NCBI GenBank assembly: GCA_947629215.1
Contig: CANRCU010000116.1
Coordinates: 1-7,184 of the forward strand
Direction of reading: 5' to 3'
DNA from: an uncultured Clostridia bacterium
GTDB taxonomy: Bacteria; Bacillota; Clostridia; Lachnospirales; CAG-274
Length of the DNA stretch: 7,184 nt
Under the pieces are notes generated by a model. That model had not been told where the DNA came from, searched no databases, and worked only from the letters and a program-made list of their open reading frames with translations. Positions 1 to 7,087 of this stretch are shown here, one piece after another (within the stretch, counting starts at the first letter, position 1; each line of letters starts with the position of its first letter). Both the position numbers and the translations under genes were made by a program.

Positions 1-2
1 AT

Positions 3-150
3 GTTGAGTTATATGTCCGCTTTTTGGGTATTTTTGCAAGCGGAACAGCAAAAATATGCGATATGAAATGCTATTATACAAATTTTGACTTTACTCTGCA
101 AAAACCCGACGACCTTCAATACTATGTTTACACGGGTACAGACGAAAACA
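3..150 (+). other. Possible end of a jelly-roll (LamG/CBM-like) domain, cut by the window edge
   Basis: The first visible residues read FLGIFASGTAKICDMKCYY. They resemble the last strands of concanavalin-like jelly-roll or carbohydrate-binding modules, where a Gly-Ile-Phe-Ala-Ser-Gly-type strand is followed by an Asp-x-x-Lys strand. The rest of the domain would lie upstream. Two cysteines are spaced CxxxC (residues 12 and 16). The assignment rests on a short motif only and is weak. Confidence 0.3.
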
Positions 151-3100
151 GCAGGGTCGTAACAAAGAGCTTTTCTCCGGGCGCAACAGCCAACGGCAGC
201 GACCACCGTTCCGACGGCACTGCCAAGAAAAGCTATATCAAAGGTGACACTTTGAAAGTGACCGGTGAGCTTAGCGAGGACGGAAGAAACTACGGTGTCA
301 CCGTCAAGGATACAGTAATTACAGGCAACAATAAGTCCTATAACACCAAAAGCGGCAGCGAAGTAAAACTTGATGATAACTTTATAGTCAACTACATATA
401 TAACGGCGACTTGACCAAAGATACACTTACCGCAAAAGCAAACTTTGAAAGGACCGAAAAGGTAAAAAAGATACATATAGAACCTTATACCCACGGTCAG
501 TTCAAATTAGGCGATAAAGTATATAACAATGAGGACATAACAAGTGACGCATGGTATACAAACGACCTTATACGTCCACAGATAATACCCGACCAGGGGT
601 ATCATGTCAAGGATATAATCGTTAATGATGTGTCTTACAACTACGGTGATGACCTTCCTATTACGGACGGTACAACAATAAAAGTGGTATTTGAAAAGGA
701 CAATAAACACGTTACCATAGACCACAAGATACTTGACTTCAATATTACCGAAACCAAGGAAGAAAATGCTCGTCACGGATATGTAACAGGTATGAATATG
801 GAAGGGATCACGGTGTTTAATGATATAGACGCCATGAAAAAGGCTCTTGAGGAAAAGAAAGAACATGTTCCCAACCAAATAATGGAGCAGCCTATGGATA
901 AAGACGACTATATAGACTATGGTCTTACGGCAGGAGAGTCAAAGGCAGCCGCTCTGGAATATATAGACAGCACGCCCTCTCTCAAAGAAAAGTTTGAAAA
1001 GGACTATCCTCCTATATTTTCCCAAAAAACGCCGAATTACAGAAATCTTGACGCTTTTGCTCTTTATAAGCTCATATCTTATTATGAATACGGACTTAAT
1101 GACTCAGCCAAAATATACGGCAAGGGAATTATTGAAGATAAATTTTGTATGACATTATGCTTTGAAGTAAGTGAACTTTCGGATAAGCTCGGCAGGGCAT
1201 TTGATTATAAATATAACGATGACAGAAGAAACTGGTCGTTTACGTATAATAACAAAACGGATAGTTCTACAAATCCACGCAGTCTGGCAATCAGACTTGC
1301 CAATACCTTGGCAGATGATTCGTTTGCCCATGTAAATGCTGCGCAATCGGCGGTATTGCACGATTTGGACAGAGAATGGGCAACCACCGATTTTACAAAC
1401 AAGACCCATGTCGATGCATTGTATGTTTACTATGAAGCTTACGTTGATTCAAAGTTTCCTATGGAAAAGGATATTACCGCATTAAACTCGGCATATGTGG
1501 AAAAAAACGACCTCTATACAAAATATGTTGAGAGCGTAAACCAAAAAAACCGTGATAAGCAGGCGGCTTATGAACAATATCTGGCAGATATTGCCAAACT
1601 GGAAACAGACATTGAACAGGCGCAGGAAAACCTTCTTGTCAATGCCGCAGCCCAGACAGGTCACATAGATAATCTTTCTCTTGGCGACCAGATAACACTT
1701 TACGCCAAGACGGAAGAAGGATATACGGGTATGTGGCTTTACACAGACGGTTCTACAGTAGAGGAAAGCAAACTGCCTATATACACCATACATATAGGCG
1801 ATACTTTCAGTTTTGAGGTAAGATCCGACAGTGCGGAAGTACAATATTGTTTTTCAAGGGTAAACAAAAATATCGAAAGTACGGTCATAACGGGTCAGAT
1901 AATAAAGCCCCTTGCAACACTGCGCTCCCCTGCAAGCCAAAAGGTGGATATAAACGACAAGTCCACATATACGGGCGCAGCGGGCGTAGATGTTTTGATA
2001 GGTTCTCTCGACCCTCTCGGTTCCGAAGAATATAACGGCAAGACCTACAGGGTGCAGACCGTTACAGACGCCAACGGATATTTCAACGTGCTTGTGCCTA
2101 ACGGTACGCCCGGCTTTTACACCAACCTTATTTTCGGCAGCGGCGGAAAAACTTACATAAAACACACGCCTATACTTAATACCATCGGGGATGCGGGGCA
2201 GGAAATAAGGTTTGCCCTGCCTTTCCAGGACGAGAACTTCTGGGTAGATGATTTTCAGTTTAACTGTAACGAAGACAAGGTAAACGGCATAGTGCTTGAA
2301 GATAAAAATATTACGGCTACAGCAAATTACAGCGTTGCCGACGGTTATGCCATATCACAGGTAATGCTCAGAAGCTATGACAGTAAAGGCTCTGTTATAA
2401 AACAATGGCTGATGGAAAGAAACAGCGACGAAAAATATACCTCCACATTCAACGCAAGAGAATATCTTCGTGACGGAGGCAGCCTTACCATTGAAGCCTA
2501 TGATGTATACGGCAGAGGCTGCGGCGCAGTGGAAACGGGCGTAAAGTTTACAAAACTGCCCGACCCCGCCAATATGCAGATGCCTGTAATGAAAGATATG
2601 GGTTCAAAAGACCTTGAATATTTGGGCGAAGCATCCCCGAATATCGATATGGGCGCGCCCGTGGTAAATTTACAGCGCGAATCCGACTATGACGACGGCT
2701 CGTCGGCTAATTCCGCAACTGTTTCGGCTTATGCAGACGACAATACGGAAGATGCCGTTGTCGGATACGCAGACGGAACATCCGAGCAAGACTATGAAGT
2801 TTATGATTACTTCCTGAACAACGGTAATCTTGTAAAGTCTGCCATAGGCGAGGCAAAAAGACAGGGTTCCGACTTGTTTGTCACAGGCTCGGCAAAACAG
2901 CGTGTGGCATATCTGGCAAATTCCATTATCGACCCTAACAGCGTTGTGTATAAAAAAGCCGATGGCACCACCGAAGCTACCACCCAAGCGCCTGCGGGTT
3001 CATCCGACGGCAAGGCTTCCACATCCGACAAAAGTAAGTTTGATTGGAATGTCAAGGTTTCGGTCGGCTATTATCTGCGAGTATATAAAACTCATGAAAA

Positions 3101-6100
3101 CGGCGAAGTGAAGTATTATCATGAACAGTTTTATCTGCTTTTGGGCGCTTCGGCAGACGCAAGTTATGACCTCACCGTATACGCAGGTCCGGTGCCTTTC
3201 TATCTTACGATTTCGGGCGGCGCTACCATTAAGGGAATATGGGGCTTTTTCCCCGATGCGAAACATGTGATGGAATTTACGAGCGATTCGGATGTAAACA
3301 ACGTTGATCTGCCCAACGCAGGTCTTTTAGGTATACTCATCAGATTAAACGTAGGCGCGGGAGTGGGCATCAAAGGTGTGCTTTCCGTCGGAGGAAGCGG
3401 TACCGTCAACTTTAATGTTGCTTTTCAGGATGAAAAAACATCCGCAGGTACCGTGCAGTTCGGTCTTAATATCGATATAAGTTTCCTTATACCTTTATCA
3501 TTCAGGGTGGCTACATATTCATACGGAATATGGTTCGATGAAGGTATGCTTGACAACGGCTGGATAGGCTACGGCGCTACGAACGACAGAGCAGACAACG
3601 ACAATTATCAAAAGAGCCTTAAGGAACAGCGTTCCGACGACGATATTCAGCCCGATAACCTGTTCCCCACAGACAATAGCATAAGAACATACAGCAGCGA
3701 TGTTTCGGGAGAACTCAAAGGTACGATGGGCAGAATATCAAGAGGCAGGGGCAATAACTTTACGGAAACAAAGCCTTTTGACGAAAGTTTAAGCTCGCAG
3801 GCAATAAGGCTTATGGACGCCGACGAAAACGAAGGCAGCGCGATCGTACTCTACGAAGACGAACTCAGAGATACATTGCCTCACCCCAAATCCACATTGT
3901 CTTACCTCGGTAACGGCAAATTTATGTTGTTCTATTTGGGCGACGACCCCGAAAGAGGCGACTATGACTGTCAGACGCTTTACTATGTTATAGGTGACAT
4001 AAATAATTCATGGTCGGAAGCAAGGAAGGCGGACGACGACGGCACAGCGGATATGGACTTTTCCGTTGCAAAGGCAGGCGACAAGACCATAGTGGTATTC
4101 AGCGATATGAACAAGACTTTCGGAGATACCCTTCCCGATATACCGGAATATATAGACAGCCTTGACCTTAGCTTCTGTGTATTTGACAAAGACGGAAATA
4201 TTATAGAGTCAAAGACGCTCACACAGCCCGACGGTTTTTCAAACTCCATGCCGAGAATGGCATACGACGACACTACAGGCAGAACGTTCATATCTTACAT
4301 TACAACGGATTATACCGATAAAAATGCTGTATTCTCATATGAAACACTGGATGGTTTCAGCAAGTTCATGAACAATGCTTACAGCACGGTATGCTATAAG
4401 ACGCTTGACAGCAACTTTAACGAGGTGGGCTTTACCGAAAACGAGGCTACATATATTGCATATGAAGACCACTACGGCGAAGGCAGCCTTGACAATCAGA
4501 GATTTGTACCGCTTGTGGAAAACACCCTTGGCATAAACGAGATAACGGCTCACGTATTCGACGGCAAGGCATATGTTACCTACACCGTTGACAGCGACGG
4601 CAACACAGATACAAGCGAAGATATGGAAATATACGCTTCCGTTGTGGATATGAGCAACAATTCTTCATTCGGTCCGATAAGACTTACATCAAACGACGTC
4701 AGGGACAGCAATCCGCAGACAGTGGCATATGACGGCAATGTATATCTTTACTGGAACAGGGACGGAAATGTGGTATACACAAATATATCCGCAGAACTTT
4801 CACAAGACGTTATGAACTCAGACGAAGGCTATATGATAGGAGATATGTCCTATACCCTTGCCCAGAAAGGCGGAGATGCAGCCCAGACATTTAACGTGAG
4901 CGCACAGCCCGACGGAAGAATATACCTCATATGGAATCAGTTGGATTCTCATACCGACTTTAACGAAAACGGCGAAAATACCACAACAAAGAGAAGCCTA
5001 TATATGCGTATATACGACCCTCATTTCTCATCGGAGGAAATAACCGACCCGCAGACCGGAGAAAAGAAAACCTCTTATTCCGGTTCATGGGGCGCAGGTA
5101 TGGCTTTTGACGTACCCGATGAGAACAACACCCTTTACAGCGAACAGACTTTTGCCGCCATAGACGACAATACTATGATGGGCGCTTATACAAGGACATA
5201 TTTGGAAACCGACCAAGACGGCAATACAAGTATGTCCCCGAATGCAGACCTTGTTATAGCCGCTTATCGTGTGAAAAGCTCGGCAACGGTAACAAGCGTA
5301 TATACGGAACCTCAATATCCTATGCCGGGTTATGATGCAGTATTATATGTAAAGGCTGCCAATATGGGTACCGTGCCTTCGGATAAGGTAACATTCAAGG
5401 CTGTTATGACAGACAGTAGCGGCAATAAAACAGACCTTGGGGAATATGTATCAAATACTCACTTTGCAGCATCTTACGCGGAAGATGACGACTCCAAAGA
5501 ACAGGCTGTGGGTATGTTTACATTCAAAGTACCCGAAGAAGGCGACAATTACACATTCTCCGTTACGGCTTACGAGTACGATGATGTTGAAAATGCTTTC
5601 AAAGGCGATTACAAATTTGACCGCTCTCCTGTTATAGAAAACCTTGGACCCAAAATGGACAGAACAAACAATGACACAGAGATAATATCGGCAGTATTTG
5701 CAAACCGTGGCAACAAAGCTACAGGAGATATGGTATTTAAGGTAAAGGCAAGAGGCGAAGAGGGACAAACGGAACTTCTCGGTGTTCCCGTGGCTAATAT
5801 TGAGCCGGGTTCTGCCGTGTCTGTAAAAGAAGCCGTTGACATAAGCGGCATATGGACGGAAGGCAACAAACAGACTCTCTTTATGACCCTTGAAGACAGT
5901 GAAGGGACCGTTCTGTACGGGGAAAGCACCGATATTTACCTTATAAGCGACGAGGACTTGGATATAACCGACATAGTTATAAACGGCGGTGACGAAAACA
6001 CCATTGAGGTAAATGCAGGCGAAACCGTATATCCTTCATACAATACCGCGCCTTACGGCACAGGAAAGACAAGCAAGCTTGAATATTCTATAGACGACAC

Positions 6101-7073
6101 AAACATTGCGGATATAGACCCTTCAAACGGCAGTATTTACGGCAAGAAAGACGGTACGGCTACTGTTACCGTCAAAGCGGTAAAGAAGGGTTACAGCCTC
6201 TTTATTGACGAAAACGACAATACCTATGACAACAAGGGCAAACCGGTACTCTTTAACAAAGACGGTATGACCGAAAATATTGCGGAAACAGACGGCGAAA
6301 CCGTTGTGATGACCAAGACCGTTCGGGTGAAAGTAAACGGTTCTCTGCCCGAAACTACCGAAACAATTACCGAAACGACCACCGAAACACCTGCCGAAAC
6401 TACTACCTCAAAGCCTTCATTCGGCGGAAGTTCCGGCGGAGGCGGCGGTTCTTCCCACAAAATCACAACCACTACGGAAACCGCTGATGTAACGGTAGAA
6501 GAACCTTCGACGGAAACCACTACTCAAACCGAAAATATCGGTGCTTCCGGTTTTGAAGATATAAAAGGTATGTGGTGCGAAGATATGGTCAATACCCTTC
6601 ACAATATGGGAATCGTAAACGGAAGAACAAATAAAACATTTGCTCCGAACGATAACCTTACAAGAGCGGAACTTGTTCGGCTTATAGCAAACCTTGCGGG
6701 CGTTGACCTTACCGAGTATATATCTGTATCCCAAAACTTTGATGATGTGGATAGGGATATATGGTATTACAAAGCGGTAATGTGGGCAGCGGACAACAAT
6801 ATCGTCTACGGCACGGGAAACGGTAAATTTGAACCGGATGTAAGCATTACAAGAGAAGACGCCTCGGCGATAATATACAGGTATCTTGCTATGGAAGCGG
6901 CAGCAAGCGAAAATAAATTTACCGACGGCAGCGAAATAAGCAGCTACGCCAAAGAGGCGGTAAATACATTGTCGGCGGCAGGCATAATAAGCGGATACCC
7001 CGATAATACCTTCCGACCCAAAAATACGATCACCAGAGCCGAAACGGCAGCAATATTGTATAAATTAACTTAA
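3..7073 (+). CDS. Giant modular surface protein with C-terminal SLH repeats (5' partial)
   Basis: This is a secreted, wall-associated protein of at least 2,357 residues, probably an adhesin or polymer-binding protein. The frame has no stop between the left edge and TAA at 7071-7073. A TTG at 24 has no plausible ribosome binding site and no signal peptide follows it, so the real start is upstream. Residue numbers here count from that TTG. Visible modules are: InlB-repeat-like (150-228), helical region and coiled coil (265-543), transthyretin-like (630-734), Ig-like (739-848), Gly-rich beta region (1008-1189), propeller-like repeats (about 1223-1749), CARDB-like pair (1755-1974), BIG2-like (1980-2107), Thr/Glu and Gly linker, and three SLH repeats (2177-2349). 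SLH repeats are known to bind secondary cell-wall polymers. No hydrolase, peptidase or lyase active-site signature was recognised. Coding is continuous with no frameshift. The SLH anchor is secure; the ligand and role are unknown. Confidence 0.93.
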   Translation, partial: VELYVRFLGIFASGTAKICDMKCYYTNFDFTLQKPDDLQYYVYTGTDENSRVVTKSFSPGATANGSDHRSDGTAKKSYIKGDTLKVTGELSEDGRNYGVTVKDTVITGNNKSYNTKSGSEVKLDDNFIVNYIYNGDLTKDTLTAKANFERTEKVKKIHIEPYTHGQFKLGDKVYNNEDITSDAWYTNDLIRPQIIPDQGYHVKDIIVNDVSYNYGDDLPITDGTTIKVVFEKDNKHVTIDHKILDFNITETKEENARHGYVTGMNMEGITVFNDIDAMKKALEEKKEHVPNQIMEQPMDKDDYIDYGLTAGESKAAALEYIDSTPSLKEKFEKDYPPIFSQKTPNYRNLDAFALYKLISYYEYGLNDSAKIYGKGIIEDKFCMTLCFEVSELSDKLGRAFDYKYNDDRRNWSFTYNNKTDSSTNPRSLAIRLANTLADDSFAHVNAAQSAVLHDLDREWATTDFTNKTHVDALYVYYEAYVDSKFPMEKDITALNSAYVEKNDLYTKYVESVNQKNRDKQAAYEQYLADIAKLETDIEQAQENLLVNAAAQTGHIDNLSLGDQITLYAKTEEGYTGMWLYTDGSTVEESKLPIYTIHIGDTFSFEVRSDSAEVQYCFSRVNKNIESTVITGQIIKPLATLRSPASQKVDINDKSTYTGAAGVDVLIGSLDPLGSEEYNGKTYRVQTVTDANGYFNVLVPNGTPGFYTNLIFGSGGKTYIKHTPILNTIGDAGQEIRFALPFQDENFWVDDFQFNCNEDKVNGIVLEDKNITATANYSVADGYAISQVMLRSYDSKGSVIKQWLMERNSDEKYTSTFNAREYLRDGGSLTIEAYDVYGRGCGAVETGVKFTKLPDPANMQMPVMKDMGSKDLEYLGEASPNIDMGAPVVNLQRESDYDDGSSANSATVSAYADDNTEDAVVGYADGTSEQDYEVYDYFLNNGNLVKSAIGEAKRQGSDLFVTGSAKQRVAYLANSIIDPNSVVYKKADGTTEATTQAPAGSSDGKASTSDKSKFDWNVKVSVGYYLRVYKTHENGEVKYYHEQFYLLLGASADASYDLTVYAGPVPFYLTISGGATIKGIWGFFPDAKHVMEFTSDSDVNNVDLPNAGLLGILIRLNVGAGVGIKGVLSVGGSGTVNFNVAFQDEKTSAGTVQFGLNIDISFLIPLSFRVATYSYGIWFDEGMLDNGWIGYGATNDRADNDNYQKSLKEQRSDDDIQPDNLFPTDNSIRTYSSDVSGELKGTMGRISRGRGNNFTETKPFDESLSSQAIRLMDADENEGSAIVLYEDELRDTLPHPKSTLSYLGNGKFMLFYLGDDPERGDYDCQTLYYVIGDINNSWSEARKADDDGTADMDFSVAKAGDKTIVVFSDMNKTFGDTLPDIPEYIDSLDLSFCVFDKDGNIIESKTLTQPDGFSNSMPRMAYDDTTGRTFISYITTDYTDKNAVFSYETLDGFSKFMNNAYSTVCYKTLDSNFNEVGFTENEATYIAYEDHYGEGSLDNQRFVPLVENTLGINEITAHVFDGKAYVTYTVDSDGNTDTSEDMEIYASVVDMSNNSSFGPIRLTSNDVRDSNPQTVAYDGNVYLYWNRDGNVVYTNISAELSQDVMNSDEGYMIGDMSYTLAQKGGDAAQTFNVSAQPDGRIYLIWNQLDSHTDFNENGENTTTKRSLYMRIYDPHFSSEEITDPQTGEKKTSYSGSWGAGMAFDVPDENNTLYSEQTFAAIDDNTMMGAYTRTYLETDQDGNTSMSPNADLVIAAYRVKSSATVTSVYTEPQYPMPGYDAVLYVKAANMGTVPSDKVTFKAVMTDSSGNKTDLGEYVSNTHFAASYAEDDDSKEQAVGMFTFKVPEEGDNYTFSVTAYEYDDVENAFKGDYKFDRSPVIENLGPKMDRTNNDTEIISAVFANRGNKATGDMVFKVKARGEEGQTELLGVPVANIEPGSAVSVKEAVDISGIWTEGNKQTLFMTLEDSEGTVLYGESTDIYLISDEDLDITDIVINGGDENTIEVNAGETVYPSYNTAPYGTGKTSKLEYSIDDTNIADIDPSNGSIYGKKDGTATVTVKAVKKGYSLFIDENDNTYDNKGKPVLFNKDGMTENIAETDGETVVMTKTVRVKVNGSLPETTETITETTTETPAETTTSKPSFGGSSGGGGGSSHKITTTTETADVTVEEPSTETTTQTENIGASGFEDIKGMWCEDMVNTLHNMGIVNGRTNKTFAPNDNLTRAELVRLIANLAGVDLTEYISVSQNFDDVDRDIWYYKAVMWAADNNIVYGTGNGKFEPDVSITREDASAIIYRYLAMEAAASENKFTDGSEISSYAKEAVNTLSAAGIISGYPDNTFRPKNTITRAETAAILYKLT
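471..705 (+). other. Divergent InlB B-repeat-like domain
   Basis: Residues 150-228 show the pattern of bacterial beta-grasp-like repeats: an opening strand (IHIEPYTHGQF), a middle section in which aspartates and glycines precede a GYHVKDIIVNDVSY strand pair, and a closing TTIKVVFEKD strand. The 'GYxVxxIxVNxxxY ... TTIKVVF' layout is typical of divergent InlB B-repeat/Flg_new-type domains, which are common stalk modules in Firmicute surface proteins. The preceding residues (about 75-148) are also beta-rich and end in a similar strand (LTAKANFERTEK), so a second, more diverged copy may lie there. Confidence 0.55.
816..1460 (+). other. Unrecognised mainly alpha-helical region
   Basis: Residues 265-479 differ from the rest of the protein. 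They are rich in Lys, Glu, Ala, Leu and Tyr in helix-like spacing (for example DAMKKALEEKKEHV, DAFALYKLISYYEYG, SLAIRLANTLADDSF, NAAQSAVLHDLDREW, HVDALYVYYEAYVDS). Two cysteines sit CxxxC at residues 375 and 379. I recognise no family. The segment sits between beta modules and leads straight into a coiled coil, so it may be an extended helical bundle or a binding head. No catalytic motif is evident. Confidence 0.5.
1461..1650 (+). other. Predicted coiled coil
   Basis: Residues 480-543 form a continuous charged helix rich in Lys, Asn, Gln, Glu and Ala, with hydrophobic residues at roughly heptad spacing and no proline or glycine over the core (from ITALNSAYVEKNDLY through AYEQYLADIAKLETDIEQAQ). 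This is the only such stretch in the protein. It could be an antiparallel hairpin or an oligomerisation helix. The call is from sequence pattern alone. Confidence 0.6.
1911..2225 (+). other. Transthyretin / carboxypeptidase-regulatory-like beta domain
   Basis: Residues 630-734 contain a strand with a Gly-Val-Asp-Val motif (AGVDVLIGS), then YRVQTVTDANGYFNVLVPNG. The 'V-x-T-D-x-x-G-x-F-x-V-x-V-P-x-G' layout is the hallmark of carboxypeptidase-regulatory-like and Cna-B-like seven-strand folds, which serve as structural stalk units. The usual Lys and Asn for an isopeptide crosslink were not identified, so no covalent stabilisation is claimed. Confidence 0.55.
2238..2565 (+). other. Ig-like beta-sandwich domain
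   Basis: Residues 739-848 alternate short beta strands with turns: a VDDFQF opening, then ITATANYSVADGYAISQVMLRSYDSKG, a YTSTFNAREY strand, and a final SLTIEAYDVYG strand. This is the pattern of Ig-like modules in bacterial surface proteins, where the last strand reads 'LTIxAxDxxGxxG'. The family is not resolved. Confidence 0.45.
2670..3045 (+). other. Acidic, Ser/Thr/Asp-rich linker
   Basis: Residues 883-1007 are rich in Asp, Glu, Ser, Ala and Thr, with runs such as ESDYDDGSSANSATVSAYAD and a closing GTTEATTQAPAGSSDGKAST segment. A short, more ordered piece with helical character (around residues 934-970) lies inside. The region looks like a flexible spacer between the N-terminal modules and the Gly-rich beta region. 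No motif was recognised. Confidence 0.5.
3045..3590 (+). other. Gly-rich amphipathic beta region, family not recognised
   Basis: Residues 1008-1189 show long alternating hydrophobic and polar strands broken by Gly pairs: VKVSVGYYLRVYKTH, EQFYLLLGASADASYDLTVY, PVPFYLTISGGATIKGIWGF, LNVGAGVGIKGVLSVGGSG, TVNFNVAFQ, VQFGLNIDISFLIPLSF and ATYSYGIWF. The spacing suggests a large meander or barrel-like sheet rather than a small Ig fold. It lies directly before the propeller-like repeats, so the two may pack as one unit. I do not recognise the family. Confidence 0.5.
3690..5270 (+). repeat. About seven diverged blade-like repeats (probable beta-propeller)
   Basis: A similar motif recurs at nt 3897 (LSYLGNGKFMLFYL), 4062 (SVAKAGDKTIVVFS), 4257 (MAYDDTTGRTFISYI), 4545 (TAHVFDGKAYVTYT), 4719 (TVAYDGNVYLYWN), 4896 (VSAQPDGRIYLIWN) and 5148 (TFAAIDDNTMMGAYT). 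Each has a hydrophobic strand, a D/G turn, then a strong strand ending in an aromatic residue. Each is followed by a second strand pair, such as LYYVIGD, LSFCVFDKDG or LYMRIYDP. Spacing is 165-295 bases, or 55-98 residues, as in propeller blades. No sialidase Asp-box (S/T-x-D-x-G-x-T-W) was seen, so no glycosidase activity is claimed. Acidic DxDG loops follow several strands. Confidence 0.6.
5286..5943 (+). other. Two tandem CARDB / Ig-like modules
   Basis: Residues 1755-1869 and 1870-1974 both begin with a strand after a proline turn, followed by an 'N-x-G' turn typical of CARDB (cell-adhesion-related) domains: VLYVKAANMGTVPSDKVTFK in the first and IISAVFANRGNKATGDMVFK in the second. Each continues with a Gly/Pro turn and a closing strand (NYTFSVTAYEYDD; TLFMTLEDSEG). 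The shared 'xxANxGxxxxxxVxFK' layout suggests duplication of one module. Such modules are usually stalk or adhesion units. Confidence 0.6.
5961..6343 (+). other. BIG2-like Ig domain with an internal insertion
   Basis: Residues 1980-2107 open with ITDIVINGGD, continue through TVYPSYNTAPYGTGKTSKLEYSI in separate strands, and carry the signature NIADIDPSNGSIYGKKDGTA followed by TVTVKAV. 'Ala-x-Ile-Asp ... Gly-x-Ile-x-Gly-Lys-Lys-x-Gly-Thr-Ala' is the BIG2 hallmark. The last strand (TKTVRVKVNG) comes only after about 35 extra residues rich in Asp and Asn, which is longer than the usual unit of about 80 residues. Confidence 0.7.
6344..6540 (+). repeat. Thr/Glu/Pro and Gly/Ser linker with tandem short repeats
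   Basis: Residues 2108-2172 are low complexity: a TTETITETTTETPAETTT part, a GGSSGGGGGSS part, and a second TTTTETADVTVEEPSTETTT part. At DNA level the heptamer CCGAAAC recurs at 6349, 6358, 6370, 6382 and 6394, always in frame with 9- or 12-base steps. The segment is a flexible, probably wall-spanning spacer between the BIG2-like domain and the SLH anchor. Linkers of this type can be O-glycosylated in Clostridia, but the sequence does not show this. Confidence 0.85.
6552..7070 (+). repeat. Three SLH repeats (cell-wall anchor)
   Basis: Three S-layer homology units close the protein: residues 2177-2226 (FEDIKGMW ... LTRAELVRLIANL), 2239-2290 (FDDVDRDIWYYKAVMWA ... ITREDASAIIYRYL) and 2299-2349 (FTDGSEISSYAKEAVNTL ... 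ITRAETAAILYKLT). Each has the usual F-x-D start, a helix, a G-I/N-I-V-x-G turn, an N/D-x-x-F-x-P core and a TRAE/TRED motif. SLH trimers are known to bind secondary cell-wall polymers, commonly pyruvylated ones. The second repeat has TRED in place of TRAE, and the first has Cys after its Trp, where Ala is common. The stop follows the last repeat directly. Confidence 0.96.
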
Positions 7074-7074
7074 C

Positions 7075-7080
7075 AAGGAG
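7075..7080 (+). promoter_or_regulatory. Ribosome binding site of the downstream gene
   Basis: AAGGAG lies 7 bases before the ATG at 7088, which is ideal Shine-Dalgarno sequence and spacing, and it fixes this start over the in-frame ATG at 7133. It begins one base after the stop codon of the large gene. There is no room for a terminator or a promoter in the 14-base gap, so the two genes are probably co-transcribed, unless a promoter sits inside the end of the large gene. Confidence 0.9.
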
Positions 7081-7087
7081 AGTAACG

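Noticed and set aside
9..494. Reverse-strand 161-residue open frame with hydrophobic residues
   Set aside because: It lies wholly opposite the large gene. The hydrophobic, Cys-rich look arises from complementing its codons. Other long reverse frames across the window were rejected for the same reason.
3321..3397. Possible transmembrane helix (GLLGILIRLNVGAGVGIKG)
   Set aside because: It contains Arg, Asn and Lys, has alternating beta-like polarity, and lies in the middle of an exported protein.
3690..5270. Sialidase / BNR-repeat enzyme
   Set aside because: The Asp-box S/T-x-D-x-G-x-T-W/F was not found in any blade, and no Arg triad or Tyr/Glu catalytic pair could be placed.
6190..6260. Possible dockerin-like calcium repeat (DENDNTYDNKG)
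   Set aside because: There is no duplicated DxNxDxxxNxxD loop-helix pair, and the segment sits inside the BIG2-like domain.
6345..6359. LPETT, resembling a sortase LPxTG signal
   Set aside because: The last position is Thr rather than Gly, and there is no following hydrophobic segment and basic tail. It is part of the Thr/Glu linker, and the protein continues into SLH repeats.
6224..6520. Reverse-strand open frame rich in Val and Ser
   Set aside because: It is the complement of the Thr/Glu/Gly linker, so its low complexity is a mirror of the real repeats. No ribosome binding site or domain supports it.
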